The position numbers and the translations under genes are program-made. 64,000 nt of DNA, taken from Altica lythri (Eukaryota; Arthropoda; Insecta; Coleoptera; Chrysomelidae). Location of the stretch: positions 310,001-374,000 of the forward strand of contig CAXIIO010000436.1 in assembly GCA_964028335.1 (NCBI GenBank). The letters are read 5' to 3'. This document shows positions 40,824 through 55,900 of this stretch, in pieces; the first letter of the stretch is position 1; every line of letters begins with the position of its first letter. Under the pieces are notes generated by a model. That model was not told the origin of the DNA. It saw nothing but the letters and a program-made list of their open reading frames with translations, and searched no databases.

Positions 40824-43531
40824 GCATTAATAACATCAATAGCATCAATAACATCAATAGCATCAATAACATCAATAGCATCAATAACATCAATAGCATC
40901 AATAACATCAATAGCATCAATAACATCAATAGCATCAATAGCATCAATAGCATCAATAACATCAATAACATCAATAGCATCAATAACATCAATAGCATTA
41001 ATAACATCAATAACATCAATAACATCAATAACATCAATAACATCAATAACATTAATAACATCAATAACATCAATAACATCAATAACATCAATAGCATCAA
41101 TAACATCAATAACATCAATAGCATCAATAACATCAATAACATCAATAGCATCAATAACATCAATAGCATCAATAACATCAATAGCATCAATAACATCAAT
41201 AACATCAATAACATCAATAACATCAATAGCATTAATAACATCAATAGCATCAATAACATCAATAACATCAATAACATCCATAACATCAATAGCATCAACA
41301 GCATCAATAACATCCATAACATCAATAGCATCAACAGCATCAATAGCATCAATAACATCAATAACATCAATAACATCAATAACATTAATAACATCAATAA
41401 CATCAATAACATCAATAACATCAATAGCATCAATAACATCAATAACATCAATAGCATCAATAACATCAATAGCATCAATAACATCAATAACATCAATAAC
41501 ATCAATAACATCAATAACATTAATAACATCAATAACATCAATAACATCAATAACATCAATAACATCAATAACATCAATAACATCAATAGCATTAATAACA
41601 TCAATAGCATCAATAACATCAATAGCATCAATAACATCAATAGCATCAATAACATCAATAGCATCAATAACATCAATAGCATCAATAACATCAATAACAT
41701 CAATAACATCAATAACATCAATAGCATTAATAACATCAATAGCATCAATAACATCAATAACATCCATAACATCAATAGCATCAACAGCATCAATAACATC
41801 CATAACATCAATAGCATCAACAGCATCAATAGCATCAATAACATCAATAACATCAATAACATCAATAACATCAATAACATTAATAACATCAATAACATCA
41901 ATAACATCAATAACATCAATAACATCAATAGCATCAGTAGCATCAATAACATCAATAGCATCAATCGCATCAATAGCATCAATAGCATCAATAGCATCAA
42001 TAACATCAATAACATCAATAGCATCAATAGCATCAATAGCATCAATAACATCAATAGCATCAATAGCATCAATAACATCAATAGCGTCAATAGCATCAAT
42101 AGCATCAATAGCATCAATAGCATCAATAACATCAATAACATTAATAACATCAATAGCACCAATAACATCAATAACATCAATAACATCAATAGCATCAATA
42201 GCATCAATAGCATCAATAACATCAATAACATCAATAGCATCAATAGCATCAATAACATCAATAGCATCAATAGCATCAATAGCATCAATAGCATCAATAA
42301 CATCAATAACATCAATAACATCAATAGCATCAATAACATCAATAACATCAAAAACATCAATAGCATCAATAACATCAATAACATCAATAACATCCATAAC
42401 ATCAATAGCATCAATAACATCAATAACATCAATAGCATCAATAGCATCAATAGCATCAATAACATCAATAACATCAATAGCATCAATAGCATCAATAACA
42501 TCAATAACATCAATAGCATCAATAACATCAATAGCATTAATAACATCAATAACATCAATAACATCAATAACATCAATAACATCAATAACATTAATAACAT
42601 CAATAACATCAATAACATCAATAACATCAATAGCATCAATAACATCAATAACATCAATAGCATCAATAACATCAATAACATCAATAACATCAATAACATC
42701 AATAACATTAATAACATCAATAACATCAATAACATCAATAACATCAATAACATCAATAACATCAATAACATCAATAGCATTAATAACATCAATAGCATCA
42801 ATAACATCAATAGCATCAATAACATCAATAGCATCAATAGCATCAATGCATCAATAACATTAATAACATCAATAGCATCAATAGCATCAATAACATCAAT
42901 AGTATCAATAGCATCAATAGCATCAATAACATCAATAGCATCAATAACATCAAAAACATCAATAGCATCAATAACATCAATAGCATCAATAACATCAATA
43001 GCATCAATAAAATCATTAACATAAATAACATCAATAACATCAATAGCATCAATAACATCAATAACATCAATAGCATCAATAACATCAATAACATCAATAA
43101 CATCCATAACATCAATAGCATCAACAGCATCAATGGCATCAATAACATCAATAGCATCAATAGCATCAATAACATCAATAACATCAATAACATCAATAAC
43201 ATCAATAGCATCAATAACATCAATAACATCAATAGCATCAATAACATCAATAACATCAATAACATCAATAACATCAATAGCATCAATAGCATCAATAACA
43301 TCAATAGCATCAATAACGTCAATGACATCAATAACATCAATAACATCACTAACATTAATAACATCAATAACATCAATAACATCAATAACATCAATAACAT
43401 CAATAACATCAATAACATCAATAGCATCAATAGCATCAATAGCATCAATAACATCAATAACATCAATAGCATCAATAGCATCAATAACATCAATAGCATC
43501 AATAGCATCAATAACATCAATAACATCAATA
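40824..43531 (+). repeat. Right copy of the 2.7-kb tandem duplication
   Basis: The joint is at the acattaata-gcattaata pair near 40815-40832. To its left the order is that of an A half after M1 at 40608; to its right it follows the B-half order seen after gcattaata at 38125. The corresponding A-half gcattaata at 43532 continues normally into M2 at 43577. This is the expected product of unequal exchange between the A-half and B-half gcattaata monomers. Confidence 0.82.
42840..43135 (+). repeat. Junction module J copy 8 (296 bp)
   Basis: 8-bp monomer 42840-42847, a private acatcaaaa at 42947 (+107), aaatcatta 43010 (+170), end 43135. It is otherwise the duplicate of copy 7. Confidence 0.86.
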
Positions 43532-45644
43532 GCATTAATAACATCAATAGCATCAATAACATCAATAACATCAATAACATCCATAACATCAATAGCATCA
43601 ACAGCATCAATGGCATCAATAACATCAATAACATCAATAACATCAATAACATTAATAACATCAATAACATTAATAACATCAATAACATCAATAGCATCAA
43701 TAACATCAATAACATTAATAGCATCAATAGCATCAATAGCATCAATAACATCAATACCATCAATAGCATCAATACCATCAATAGCATCAATAACATCAAT
43801 AGCATCAATAACATCAATAGCATCAATAACATCAATAGCATCAATAACATCAATAGCATCAATAACATCAATAGCATCAATAGCATCAATAACATCAATA
43901 ACATCAATAACATCAATAGCATCAATAACATCAATAGCATCAATAGCATCAATAACATCAAAAACATCAATAACATCAATAGCATCAATAACATCAATAA
44001 CATCAATAACATCAATAGCATCAATAACATCAATAGCATCAATAGCATCAATGCATCAATAACATCAATAACATCAATAGCATCAATAACATCAATAGCA
44101 CCAATAGCATCAATGCATCAATAACATCAATAACATCAATAGCATCAATAGCATCAATAACATCAATAGTATCAATAGCATCAATAGCATCAATAACATC
44201 AATAGCATCAATAACATCAATAACATCAATAGCATCAATAACATCAATAGCATCAATAACATCAATAGCATCAATAACATCAATAGCATCAATAGCATCA
44301 ATAACATCAATAGCATCAATAGCATCAATAACATCAATAGCATCAATAGCATCAATAGCATCAATAGCATCAATAGCATCAATAGCATCAATAGCATCAA
44401 TAACATCAATAACATCAATAGCATCAATAGCATCAATAGCATCAATAACATCAATAGCATCAATAGCATCAATAACATCAATAACATCAATAGCGTCAAT
44501 AGCATCAATAGCATCAATAGCATCAATAACATCAATAACATTAATAACATCAATAGCACCAATAACATCAATAACATCAATAACATCAATAGCATCAATA
44601 GCATCAATAGCATCAATAACATCAATAACATCAATAGCATCAATAGCATCAATAACATCAATAGCATCAATAGCATCAATAGCATCAATAGCATCAATAA
44701 CATCAATAACATCAATAACATCAATAGCATCAATAACATCAATAACATCAAAAACATCAATAACATCAATAGCATCAATAACATCAATAACATCAATAGC
44801 ATCAATAGCATCAATAGCATCAATAACATCAATAACATCAATAGCATCAATAGCATCAATAACATCAATAACATCAATAGCATCAATAACATCAATAGCA
44901 TTAATAACATCAATAACATCAATAACATCAATAACATCAATAACATCAATAACATTAATAACATCAATAACATCAATAACATCAATAACATCAATAGCAT
45001 CAATAACATCAATAACATCAATAGCATCAATAACATCAATAACATCAATAACATCAATAACATCAATAACATTAATAACATCAATAACATCAATAACATC
45101 AATAACATCAATAACATCAATAACATCAATAACATCAATAGCATTAATAACATCAATAGCATCAATAATATCAATAGCATCAATAACATCAATAGCATCA
45201 ATAACATCAATAGCATCAATAACATCAATAGCATCAATAACATCAATAACATCAATAACATCAATAGCATTAATAACATCAATAGCATCAATAACATCAA
45301 TAACATCAATAACATCAATAACATTAATAACATCAATAACATCAATAACATCCATAACATCAATAACATCAATAACATTAATAACATCAATAACATCAAT
45401 AGCATCAACAGCATCAATAACATCCATAACATCAATAGCATCAACAGCATCAATAGCATCAATAACATCAATAACATCAATAACATCAATAACATTAATA
45501 ACATCAATAACATCAATAACATCCATAACATCAATAACATCAATAACATTAATAACATCAATAACATCAATAGCATCAATAACATCAATAACATCAATAG
45601 CATCAATAACATCAATAGCATCAATAACATCAATAGCATCAATA
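43316..45644 (+). repeat. HOR start, double J start and rearranged B-half end
   Basis: M1 43316, M2 from 43577 (+261), M3 43757, acatcaaaa 43955, 8-bp monomers at 44045 and 44107, then M4 44493, M5 44556, M6 44745. From about 45340 to 45560, acatccata, acattaata and gcatcaaca monomers are shuffled in an order not seen elsewhere, leading into module K at 45645. No gene is seen. Confidence 0.78.
44045..44114 (+). repeat. Two 8-bp junction monomers 62 bp apart (partial J starts)
   Basis: gcatcaat at 44045 and again at 44107, separated by six 9-bp monomers, the last being gcaccaata (44098). Only the second is followed by gtatcaata, and neither has the +170 patch. The same 62-bp arrangement recurs at 55343/55405. 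Confidence 0.85.
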
Positions 45645-45869
45645 ACATCATTAACATAAATAACATCAATAACATCAATAGCATCAATAACATCAATAAC
45701 ATCAATAGCATCAATAACATCAATAACATCAATAACATCAATAGCATCAATAACATCAATAGCATCAATAGCATCAATAACATCAAAAACATCAATAACA
45801 TCAATAGCATCAATAACATCAATAACATCAATAACATCAATAGCATCAATAACATCAATAGCATCAATA
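45645..45869 (+). repeat. Module K copy 5 (225 bp)
   Basis: acatcatta at 45645, acataaata at 45654, acatcaaaa at 45780 (90 bp before the 8-bp monomer). Confidence 0.78.
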
Positions 45870-46165
45870 GCATCAATGCATCAATAACATCAATAACATC
45901 AATAGCATCAATAGCATCAATAACATCAATAGTATCAATAGCATCAATAGCATCAATAACATCAATAGCATCAATAACATCAATAACATCAATAGCATCA
46001 ATAACATCAATAGCATCAATAACATCAATAGCATCAATAAAATCATTAACATAAATAACATCAATAACATCAATAGCATCAATAACATCAATAACATCAA
46101 TAGCATCAATAACATCAATAACATCAATAACATCCATAACATCAATAGCATCAACAGCATCAATG
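45870..46165 (+). repeat. Junction module J copy 9 (296 bp)
   Basis: 8-bp monomer 45870-45877, aaatcatta 46040 (+170), end 46165. Confidence 0.86.
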
Positions 46166-46894
46166 GCATCAATAACATCAATAGCATCAATAGCATCAAT
46201 AACATCAATAACATCAATAACATCAATAACATCAATAGCATCAATAACATCAATAACATCAATAGCATCAATAACATCAATAACATCAAAAACATCAATA
46301 ACATCAATAGCATCAATAACATCAATAACATCAATAGCATCAATAGCATCAATAGCATCAATAACATCAATAACATCAATAGCATCAATAGCATCAATAA
46401 CATCAATAACATCAATAGCATCAATAACATCAATAGCATTAATAACATCAATAACATCAATAACATCAATAACATCAATAACATCAATAACATTAATAAC
46501 ATCAATAACATCAATAACATCAATAACATCAATAACATCAATAGCATCAATAACATCAATAGCATCAATAACATCAATAACATCAATAACATCAATAACA
46601 TCAATAACATTAATAACATCAATAACATCAATAACATCAATAACATCAATAACATCAATAACATCAATAACATCAATAGCATTAATAACATCAATAGCAT
46701 CAATAACATCAATAGCATCAATAACATCAATAGCATCAATAACATCAATAGCATCAATAACATCAATAACATCAATAACATCAATAACATCAATAACATT
46801 AATAACATCAATAACATCAATAGCATCAATAACATCAATAACATCAATAGCATCAATAACATCAATAGCATCAATAACATCAATAGCATCAATA
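46166..46894 (+). repeat. Short post-J segment leading to module K
   Basis: Post-J monomers, acatcaaaa 46283, gcattaata and acattaata blocks and an alternating run. M1, M3, M4 and M5 are absent. No gene is seen. Confidence 0.72.
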
Positions 46895-47119
46895 ACATCA
46901 TTAACATAAATAACATCAATAACATCAATAGCATCAATAACATCAATAACATCAATAGCATCAATAACATCAATAACATCAATAACATCAATAGCATCAA
47001 TAACATCAATAGCATCAATAGCATCAATAACATCAAAAACATCAATAACATCAATAGCATCAATAACATCAATAACATCAATAACATCAATAGCATTAAT
47101 AATATCAATAGCATCAATA
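46895..47119 (+). repeat. Module K copy 6 (225 bp)
   Basis: acatcatta at 46895, acataaata at 46904, acatcaaaa at 47030 (90 bp before the 8-bp monomer at 47120). A private acatcaata to aatatcaata-type change occurs near 47100. Confidence 0.77.
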
Positions 47120-47415
47120 GCATCAATGCATCAATAACATCAATAACATCAATAGCATCAATAGCATCAATAACATCAATAGTATCAATAGCATCAATAG
47201 CATCAATAACATCAATAGCATCAATAACATCAATAACATCAATAGCATCAATAACATCAATAACATCAATAACATCAATAACATTAATAACATCAATAAC
47301 ATCAATAACATCAATAACATCAATAACATCAATAACATCAATAACATCAATAGCATTAATAACATCAATAGCATCAATAACATCAATAGCATCAATAACA
47401 TCAATAGCATCAATA
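47120..47415 (+). repeat. Partial J (8-bp monomer without the +170 patch)
   Basis: gcatcaat at 47120 followed by gtatcaata, then acattaata and gcattaata blocks. It runs straight into the next complete J, 296 bp later. Confidence 0.78.
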
Positions 47416-47711
47416 GCCTCAATGCATCAATAACATCAATAACATCAATAGCATCAATAGCATCAATAACATCAATAGTATCAATAGCATCAATAGCATC
47501 AATAACATCAATAGCATCAATAACATCAATAACATCAATAGCATCAATAACATCAATAGCATCAATAACATCAATAGCATCAATAAAATCATTAACATAA
47601 ATAACATCAATAACATCAATAGCATCAATAACATCAATAACATCAATAGCATCAATAACATCAATAACATCAATAACATCCATAACATTAATAGCATCAA
47701 CAGCATCAATG
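47416..47711 (+). repeat. Junction module J copy 10 (296 bp)
   Basis: The 8-bp monomer here reads gcctcaat (47416-47423). aaatcatta at 47586 (+170), end 47711. acatccata is followed by acattaata, a variant shared only with J copy 12 at 63551. Confidence 0.85.
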
Positions 47712-47891
47712 GCATCAATAACATCAATAGCATCAATAGCATCAATAACATCAATAACATCAATAACATCAATAACATCAATAGCATCAATAACATCAAT
47801 AACATCAATAGCATCAATAACATCAATAACATCAATAACATCAATAACATCAATAGCATCAATAGCATCAATAACATCAATAGCATCAATA

Positions 47892-50800
47892 ACGTCAATG
47901 ACATCAATAACATCAATAACATCACTAACATCAATAACATCAATAACATCAATAACATCAATAACATCAATAACATCAATAACATCAATAACATCAATAG
48001 CATCAATAGCATCAATAGCATCAATAACATCAATAACATCAATAGCATCAATAGCATCAATAACATCAATAGCATCAATAGCATCAATAACATCAATAAC
48101 ATCAATAGCATTAATAACATCAATAGCATCAATACCATCAATAACATCAATAACATCCATAACATCAATAGCATCAACAGCATCAATGGCATCAATAACA
48201 TCAATAACATCAATAACATCAATAACATTAATAACATCAATAACATCAATAACATCAATAACATCAATAACATCAATAGCATCAATAACATCAATAACAT
48301 TAATAGCATCAATAGCATCAATAGCATCAATAACATCAATACCATCAATAGCATCAATACCATCAATAGCATCAATAACATCAATAGCATCAATAACATC
48401 AATAGCATCAATAACATCAATAGCATCAATAACATCAATAGCATCAATAACATCAATAACATTAATAGCATCAATAGCATCAATAACATCAATAGCATCA
48501 ATAACATCAATAGCATCAATAACATCAATAGCATCAATAGCATCAATAACATCAATAGCATCAATAGCATCAATAACATCAATAGCATCAATAGCATCAA
48601 TAGCATCAATAGCATCAATAGCATCAATAACATCAATAACATCAATAGCATCAATAGCATCAATAGCATTAATAACATCAATAGCATCAATAGCATCAAT
48701 AGCATCAATAACATCAATAACATCAATAGCGTCAATAGCATCAATAGCATCAATAGCATCAATAACATCAATAACATTAATAACATCAATAGCACCAATA
48801 ACATCAATAACATCAATAACATCAATAGCATCAATAGCATCAATAGCATCAATAACATCAATAACATCAATAGCATCAATAGCATCAATAACATCAATAG
48901 CATCAATAGCATCAATAGCATCAATAGCATCAATAACATCAATAACATCAATAACATCAATAGCATCAATAACATCAATAACATCAAAAACATCAATAAC
49001 ATCAATAGCATCAATAACATCAATAACATCAATAGCATCAATAGCATCAATAGCATCAATAACATCAATAACATCAATAGCATCAATAGCATCAATAACA
49101 TCAATAACATCAATAGCATCAATAACATCAATAGCATTAATAACATCAATAACATCAATAACATCAATAACATCAATAACATCAATAACATTAATAACAT
49201 CAATAACATCAATAACATCAATAACATCAATAGCATTAATAACATCAATAACATCAATAGCATCAATAACATCAATAACATCAATAACATCAATAACATC
49301 AATAACATTAATAACATCAATAACATCAATAACATCAATAACATCAATAACATCAATAACATCAATAACATCAATAGCATTAATAACATCAATAGCATCA
49401 ATAACATCAATAGCATCAATAACATCAATAGCATCAATAACATCAATAGCATCAATAACATCAATAGCATCAATAACATCAATAGCATCAATAGCATCAA
49501 TAGCATCAATAACATCAATAACATCAATAGCATCAATAACATCAATAGCATTAATAACATCAATAACATCAATAACATCAATAACATCAATAACATCAAT
49601 AACATCAATAACATTAATAACATCAATAACATCAATAACATCAATAACATCAATAGCATCAATAACATCAATAACATCAATAGCATCAATAACATCAATA
49701 ACATCAATAGCATCAATAACATCAATAGCATCAATAACATCAATAGCATCAATAACATCAATAACATCAATAACATCAATAGCATTAATAACATCAATAG
49801 CATCAATAACATCAATAACATCAATAACATCCATAACATCAATAGCATCAACAGCATCAATAACATCCATAACATCAATAGCATCAACAGCATCAATAGC
49901 ATCAATAACATCAATAACATCAATCTCATCAATAACATTAATAACATCAATAACATCAATAACATCAATAACATCAATAGCATCAATAACATCAATAACA
50001 TCAATAGCATCAATAACATCAATAGCATCAATAACATCAATAACATCAATAACATCAATAACATCAATAACATTAATAACATCAATAACATCAATAACAT
50101 CAATAACATCAATAACATCAATAACATCAATAACATCAATAGCATTAATAACATCAATAGCATCAATAACATCAATAGCATCAATAACATCAATAGCATC
50201 AATAACATCAATAGCATCAATAACATCAATAGCATCAATAACATCAATAACATCAATAACATCAATAACATCAATAGCATTAATAACATCAATAGCATCA
50301 ATAACATCAATAACATCAATAACATCCATAACATCAATAGCATCAACAGCATCAATAACATCCATAACATCAATAGCATCAACAGCATCAATAGCATCAA
50401 TAACATCAATAACATCAATAACATCAATAACATTAATAACATCAATAACATCAATAACATCAATAACATCAATAACATCAATAACATCAATAGCATCAAT
50501 AGCATCAATAACATCAATAGCATCAATAGCATCAATAGCATCAATAGCATCAATAACATCAATAACATCAATAGCATCAATAGCATCAATAGCATCAATA
50601 ACATCAATAGCATCAATAACATCAATAACATCAATAGCGTCAATAGCATCAATAGCATCAATAGCATCAATAGCATCAATAACATCAATAACATTAATAA
50701 CATCAATAGCACCAATAACATCAATAACATCAATAACATCAATAGCATCAATAGCATCAATAGCATCAATAACATCAATAACATCAATAGCATCAATAGC

Positions 50801-51680
50801 ATCAATAACATCAATAGCATCAATAGCATCAATAGCATCAATAGCATCAATAACATCAATAACATCAATAACATCAATAGCATCAATAACATCAATAACA
50901 TCAAAAACATCAATAACATCAATAGCATCAATAACATCAATAACATCAATAGCATCAATAGCATCAATAGCATCAATAACATCAATAACATCAATAGCAT
51001 CAATAGCATCAATAACATCAATAACATCAATAGCATCAATAACATCAATAGCATTAATAACATCAATAACATCAATAACATCAATAACATCAATAACATC
51101 AATAACATTAATAACATCAATAACATCAATAACATCAATAACATCAATAGCATCAATAACATCAATAACATCAATAGCATCAATAACATCAATAACATCA
51201 ATAACATCAATAACATCAATAACATTAATAACATCAATAACATCAATAACATCAATAACATCAATAACATCAATAACATCAATAACATCAATAGCATTAA
51301 TAACATCAATAGCATCAATAACATCAATAGCATCAATAACATCAATAGCATCAATAACATCAATAGCATCAATAACATCAATAGCATCAATAACATCAAT
51401 AGCATCAATAACATCAATAGCATCAATAGCATCAATAACATCAATAGCATCAATAGCATCAATAACATCAATAGCATCAATAGCATCAATAGCATCAATA
51501 GCATCAATAGCATCAATAACATCAATAACATCAATAGCATCAATAGCATCAATAGCATCAATAACATCAATAACATCAATAGCATCAATAACATCAATAA
51601 CATCAATAACATCAATAACATCAATAGCATCAATAGCATCAATAACATCAATAACATCAATAGCATCAATAGCATCAATA
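47892..51680 (+). repeat. Complete HOR unit (3,789 bp, 421 monomers)
   Basis: M1 47892, M2 from 48153 (+261), M3 48342 (+450), M4 48729, M5 48792, M6 48981, doublets 49827/49863 and 50322 (495 bp apart), M4 50637, M5 50709 (72 bp after M4, one extra monomer), M6 50898. gcattaata at 48666 and the 72-bp M4-M5 gap are shared with the block at 56.3-59.2 kb. An extra ccatcaata lies at 48135. Confidence 0.86.
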
Positions 51681-54613
51681 ACGTCAATGACATCAATAAC
51701 ATCAATAACATCACTAACATCAATAACATCAATAACATCAATAACATCAATAACATCAATAACATCAATAACATCAATAACATCAATAGCATCAATAGCA
51801 TCAATAGCATCAATAACATCAATAACATCAATAGCATCAATAGCATCAATAACATCAATAGCATCAATAGCATCAATAACATCAATAACATCAATAGCAT
51901 TAATAACATCAATAGCATCAATAACATCAATAACATCAATAACATCCATAACATCAATAGCATCAACAGCATCAATGGCATCAATAACATCAATAACATC
52001 AATAACATCAATAACATTAATAACATCAATAACATCAATAACATCAATAACATCAATAACATCAATAGCATCAATAACATCAATAACATTAATAGCATCA
52101 ATAGCATCAATAGCATCAATAACATCAATACCATCAATAGCATCAATACCATCAATAGCATCAATAACATCAATAGCATCAATAACATCAATAGCATCAA
52201 TAACATCAATAGCATCAATAACATCAATAGCATCAATAACATCAATAACATTAATAGCATCAATAGCATCAATAACACCAATAACATCAATAGCATCAAT
52301 AACATCAATAGCATCAATAGCATCAATAACATCAATAGCATCAATAGCATCAATAACATCAATAGCATCAATAGCATCAATAGCATCAATAGCATCAATA
52401 GCATCAATAACATCAATAACATCAATAGCATCAATAACATCAATAGCATCAATAACATCAATAGCATCAATAACATCAATAGCATCAATAACATCAATAA
52501 CATCAATAACATCAATAACATCAATAACATCAATAGCATTAATAACATCAATAGCATCAATAACATCAATAACATCAATAACATCCATAACATCAATAGC
52601 ATCAACAGCATCAATAACATCCATAACATCAATAGCATCAACAGCATCAATAGCATCAATAACATCAATAACATCAATAACATCAATAACATTAATAACA
52701 TCAATAACATCAATAACATCAATAACATCAATAGCATCAATAACATCAATAACATCAATAGCATCAATAACATCAATAGCATCAATAACATCAATAACAT
52801 CAATAACATCAATAACATCAATAACATTAATAACATCAATAACATCAATAACATCAATAACATCAATAACATCAATAACATCAATAACATCAATAGCATT
52901 AATAACATCAATAGCATCAATAACATCAATAGCATCAATAACATCAATAGCATCAATAACATCAATAGCATCAATAACATCAATAGCATCAATAACATCA
53001 ATAACATCAATAACATCAATAACATCAATAGCATTAATAACATCAATAGCATCAATAACATCAATAACATCCATAACATCAATAGCATCAACAGCATCAA
53101 TAACATCCATAACATCAATAGCATCAACAGCATCAATAGCATCAATAACATCAATAACATCAATAACATCAATAACATTAATAACATCAATAACATCAAT
53201 AACATCAATAACATCAATAACATCAATAGCATCAATAGCATCAATAACATCAATAGCATCAATAGCATCAATAGCATCAATAGCATCAATAGCATCAATA
53301 ACATCAATAACATCAATAGCATCAATAGCATCAATAGCATCAATAACATCAATAGCATCAATAGCATCAATAACATCAATAACATCAATAGCGTCAATAG
53401 CATCAATAGCATCAATAGCATCAATAACATCAATAACAATAATAACATCAATAGCACCAATAACATCAATAACATCAATAACATCAATAGCATCAATAGC
53501 ATCAATAGCATCAATAACATCAATAACATCAATAGCATCAATAGCATCAATAACATCAATAGCATCAATAGCATCAATAGCATCAATAGCATCAATAACA
53601 TCAATAACATCAATAACATCAATAGCATCAATAACATCAATAACATCAAAAACATCAATAGCATCAATAACATCAATAACATCAATAACATCCATAACAT
53701 CAATAGCATCAATAACATCAATAACATCAATAGCATCAATAGCATCAATAGCATCAATAACATCAATAACATCAATAGCATCAATAGCATCAATAACATC
53801 AATAACATCAATAGCATCAATAACATCAATAGCATTAATAACATCAATAACATCAATAACATCAATAACATCAATAACATCAATAACATTAATAACATCA
53901 ATAACATCAATAACATCAATAACATCAATAGCATCAATAACATCAATAACATCAATAGCATCAATAACATCAATAACATCAATAACATCAATAACATCAA
54001 TAACATTAATAACATCAATAACATCAATAACATCAATAACATCAATAACATCAATAACATCAATAACATCAATAGCATTAATAACATCAATAGCATCAAT
54101 AACATCAATAGCATCAATAACATCAATAGCATCAATAGCATCAATGCATCAATAACATCAATAACATCAATAGCATCAATAGCATCAATAACATCAATAG
54201 TATCAATAGCATCAATAGCATCAATAACATCAATAGCATCAATAACATCAATAACATCAATAGCATCAATAACATCAATAGCATCAATAACATCAATAGC
54301 ATCAATAAAATCATTAACATAAATAACATCAATAACATCAATAGCATCAATAACATCAATAACATCAATAGCATCAATAACATCAATAACATCAATAACA
54401 TCCATAACATCAATAGCATCAACAGCATCAATGGCATCAATAACATCAATAGCATCAATAGCATCAATAACATCAATAACATCAATAACATCAATAACAT
54501 CAATAGCATCAATAACATCAATAACATCAATAGCATCAATAACATCAATAACATCAATAACATCAATAACATCAATAGCATCAATAGCATCAATAACATC
54601 AATAGCATCAATA
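51681..54613 (+). repeat. HOR unit lacking the A-half end, with J (2,933 bp)
   Basis: M1 51681, M2 from 51942 (+261), M3 52131 (+450), then directly to B-half doublets 52581/52617 and 53067, M4 53391, acaataata 53436, M5 53454, M6 53643, J at 54138. The first M4-M5-M6 set is missing, so A and B halves are fused somewhere between about 52.3 and 52.5 kb. A private acaccaata lies at 52275. Confidence 0.82.
54138..54433 (+). repeat. Junction module J copy 11 (296 bp)
   Basis: 8-bp monomer 54138-54145, aaatcatta 54308 (+170), end 54433; 684 bp after M5. Confidence 0.86.
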
Positions 54614-55342
54614 ACGTCAATGACATCAATAACATCAATAACATCACTAACATCAATAACATCAATAACATCAATAACATCAATAACATCAATAACATCA
54701 ATAACATCAATAACATCAATAGCATCAATAGCATCAATAGCATCAATAACATCAATAACATCAATAGCATCAATAGCATCAATAACATCAATAGCATCAA
54801 TAGCATCAATAACATCAATAACATCAATAGCATTAATAACATCAATAGCATCAATAACATCAATAACATCAATAACATCCATAACATCAATAGCATCAAC
54901 AGCATCAATGGCATCAATAACATCAATAACATCAATAACATCAATAACATTAATAACATCAATAACATTAATAACATCAATAACATCAATAGCATCAATA
55001 ACATCAATAACATTAATAGCATCAATAGCATCAATAGCATCAATAACATCAATACCATCAATAGCATCAATACCATCAATAGCATCAATAACATCAATAG
55101 CATCAATAACATCAATAGCATCAATAACATCAATAGCATCAATAACATCAATAGCATCAATAACATCAATAGCATCAATAGCATCAATAACATCAATAAC
55201 ATCAATAACATCAATAGCATCAATAACATCAATAGCATCAATAGCATCAATAACATCAAAAACATCAATAACATCAATAGCATCAATAACATCAATAACA
55301 TCAATAACATCAATAGCATCAATAACATCAATAGCATCAATA

Positions 55343-55412
55343 GCATCAATGCATCAATAACATCAATAACATCAATAGCATCAATAACATCAATAGCATC
55401 AATAGCATCAAT
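55343..55412 (+). repeat. Second pair of 8-bp junction monomers 62 bp apart
   Basis: gcatcaat at 55343 and 55405, 11,298 bp downstream of the pair at 44045/44107. The intervening gcaccaata of the first pair is a normal gcatcaata here. Confidence 0.85.
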
Positions 55413-55889
55413 GCATCAATAACATCAATAACATCAATAGCATCAATAGCATCAATAACATCAATAGTATCAATAGCATCAATAGCATCAATAACATCAA
55501 TAGCATCAATAACATCAATAACATCAATAGCATCAATAACATCAATAGCATCAATAACATCAATAGCATCAATAACATCAATAGCATCAATAGCATCAAT
55601 AACATCAATAGCATCAATAGCATCAATAACATCAATAGCATCAATAGCATCAATAGCATCAATAGCATCAATAGCATCAATAGCATCAATAACATCAATA
55701 ACATCAATAGCATCAATAGCATCAATAGCATCAATAACATCAATAGCATCAATAGCATCAATAACATCAATAACATCAATAGCGTCAATAGCATCAATAG
55801 CATCAATAGCATCAATAACATCAATAACATTAATAACATCAATAGCACCAATAACATCAATAACATCAATAACATCAATAGCATCAATA

Positions 55890-55900
55890 GCACATCAATA
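55890..55900 (+). other. 11-bp monomer, duplication joint
   Basis: gc followed by a full acatcaata, a 2-bp insertion or truncated monomer, followed by a private acctcaata at 55901. It marks the right end of the segment shared with 42.15-44.60 kb: markers agree up to M5 (44556/55845) and diverge here. Confidence 0.85.
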
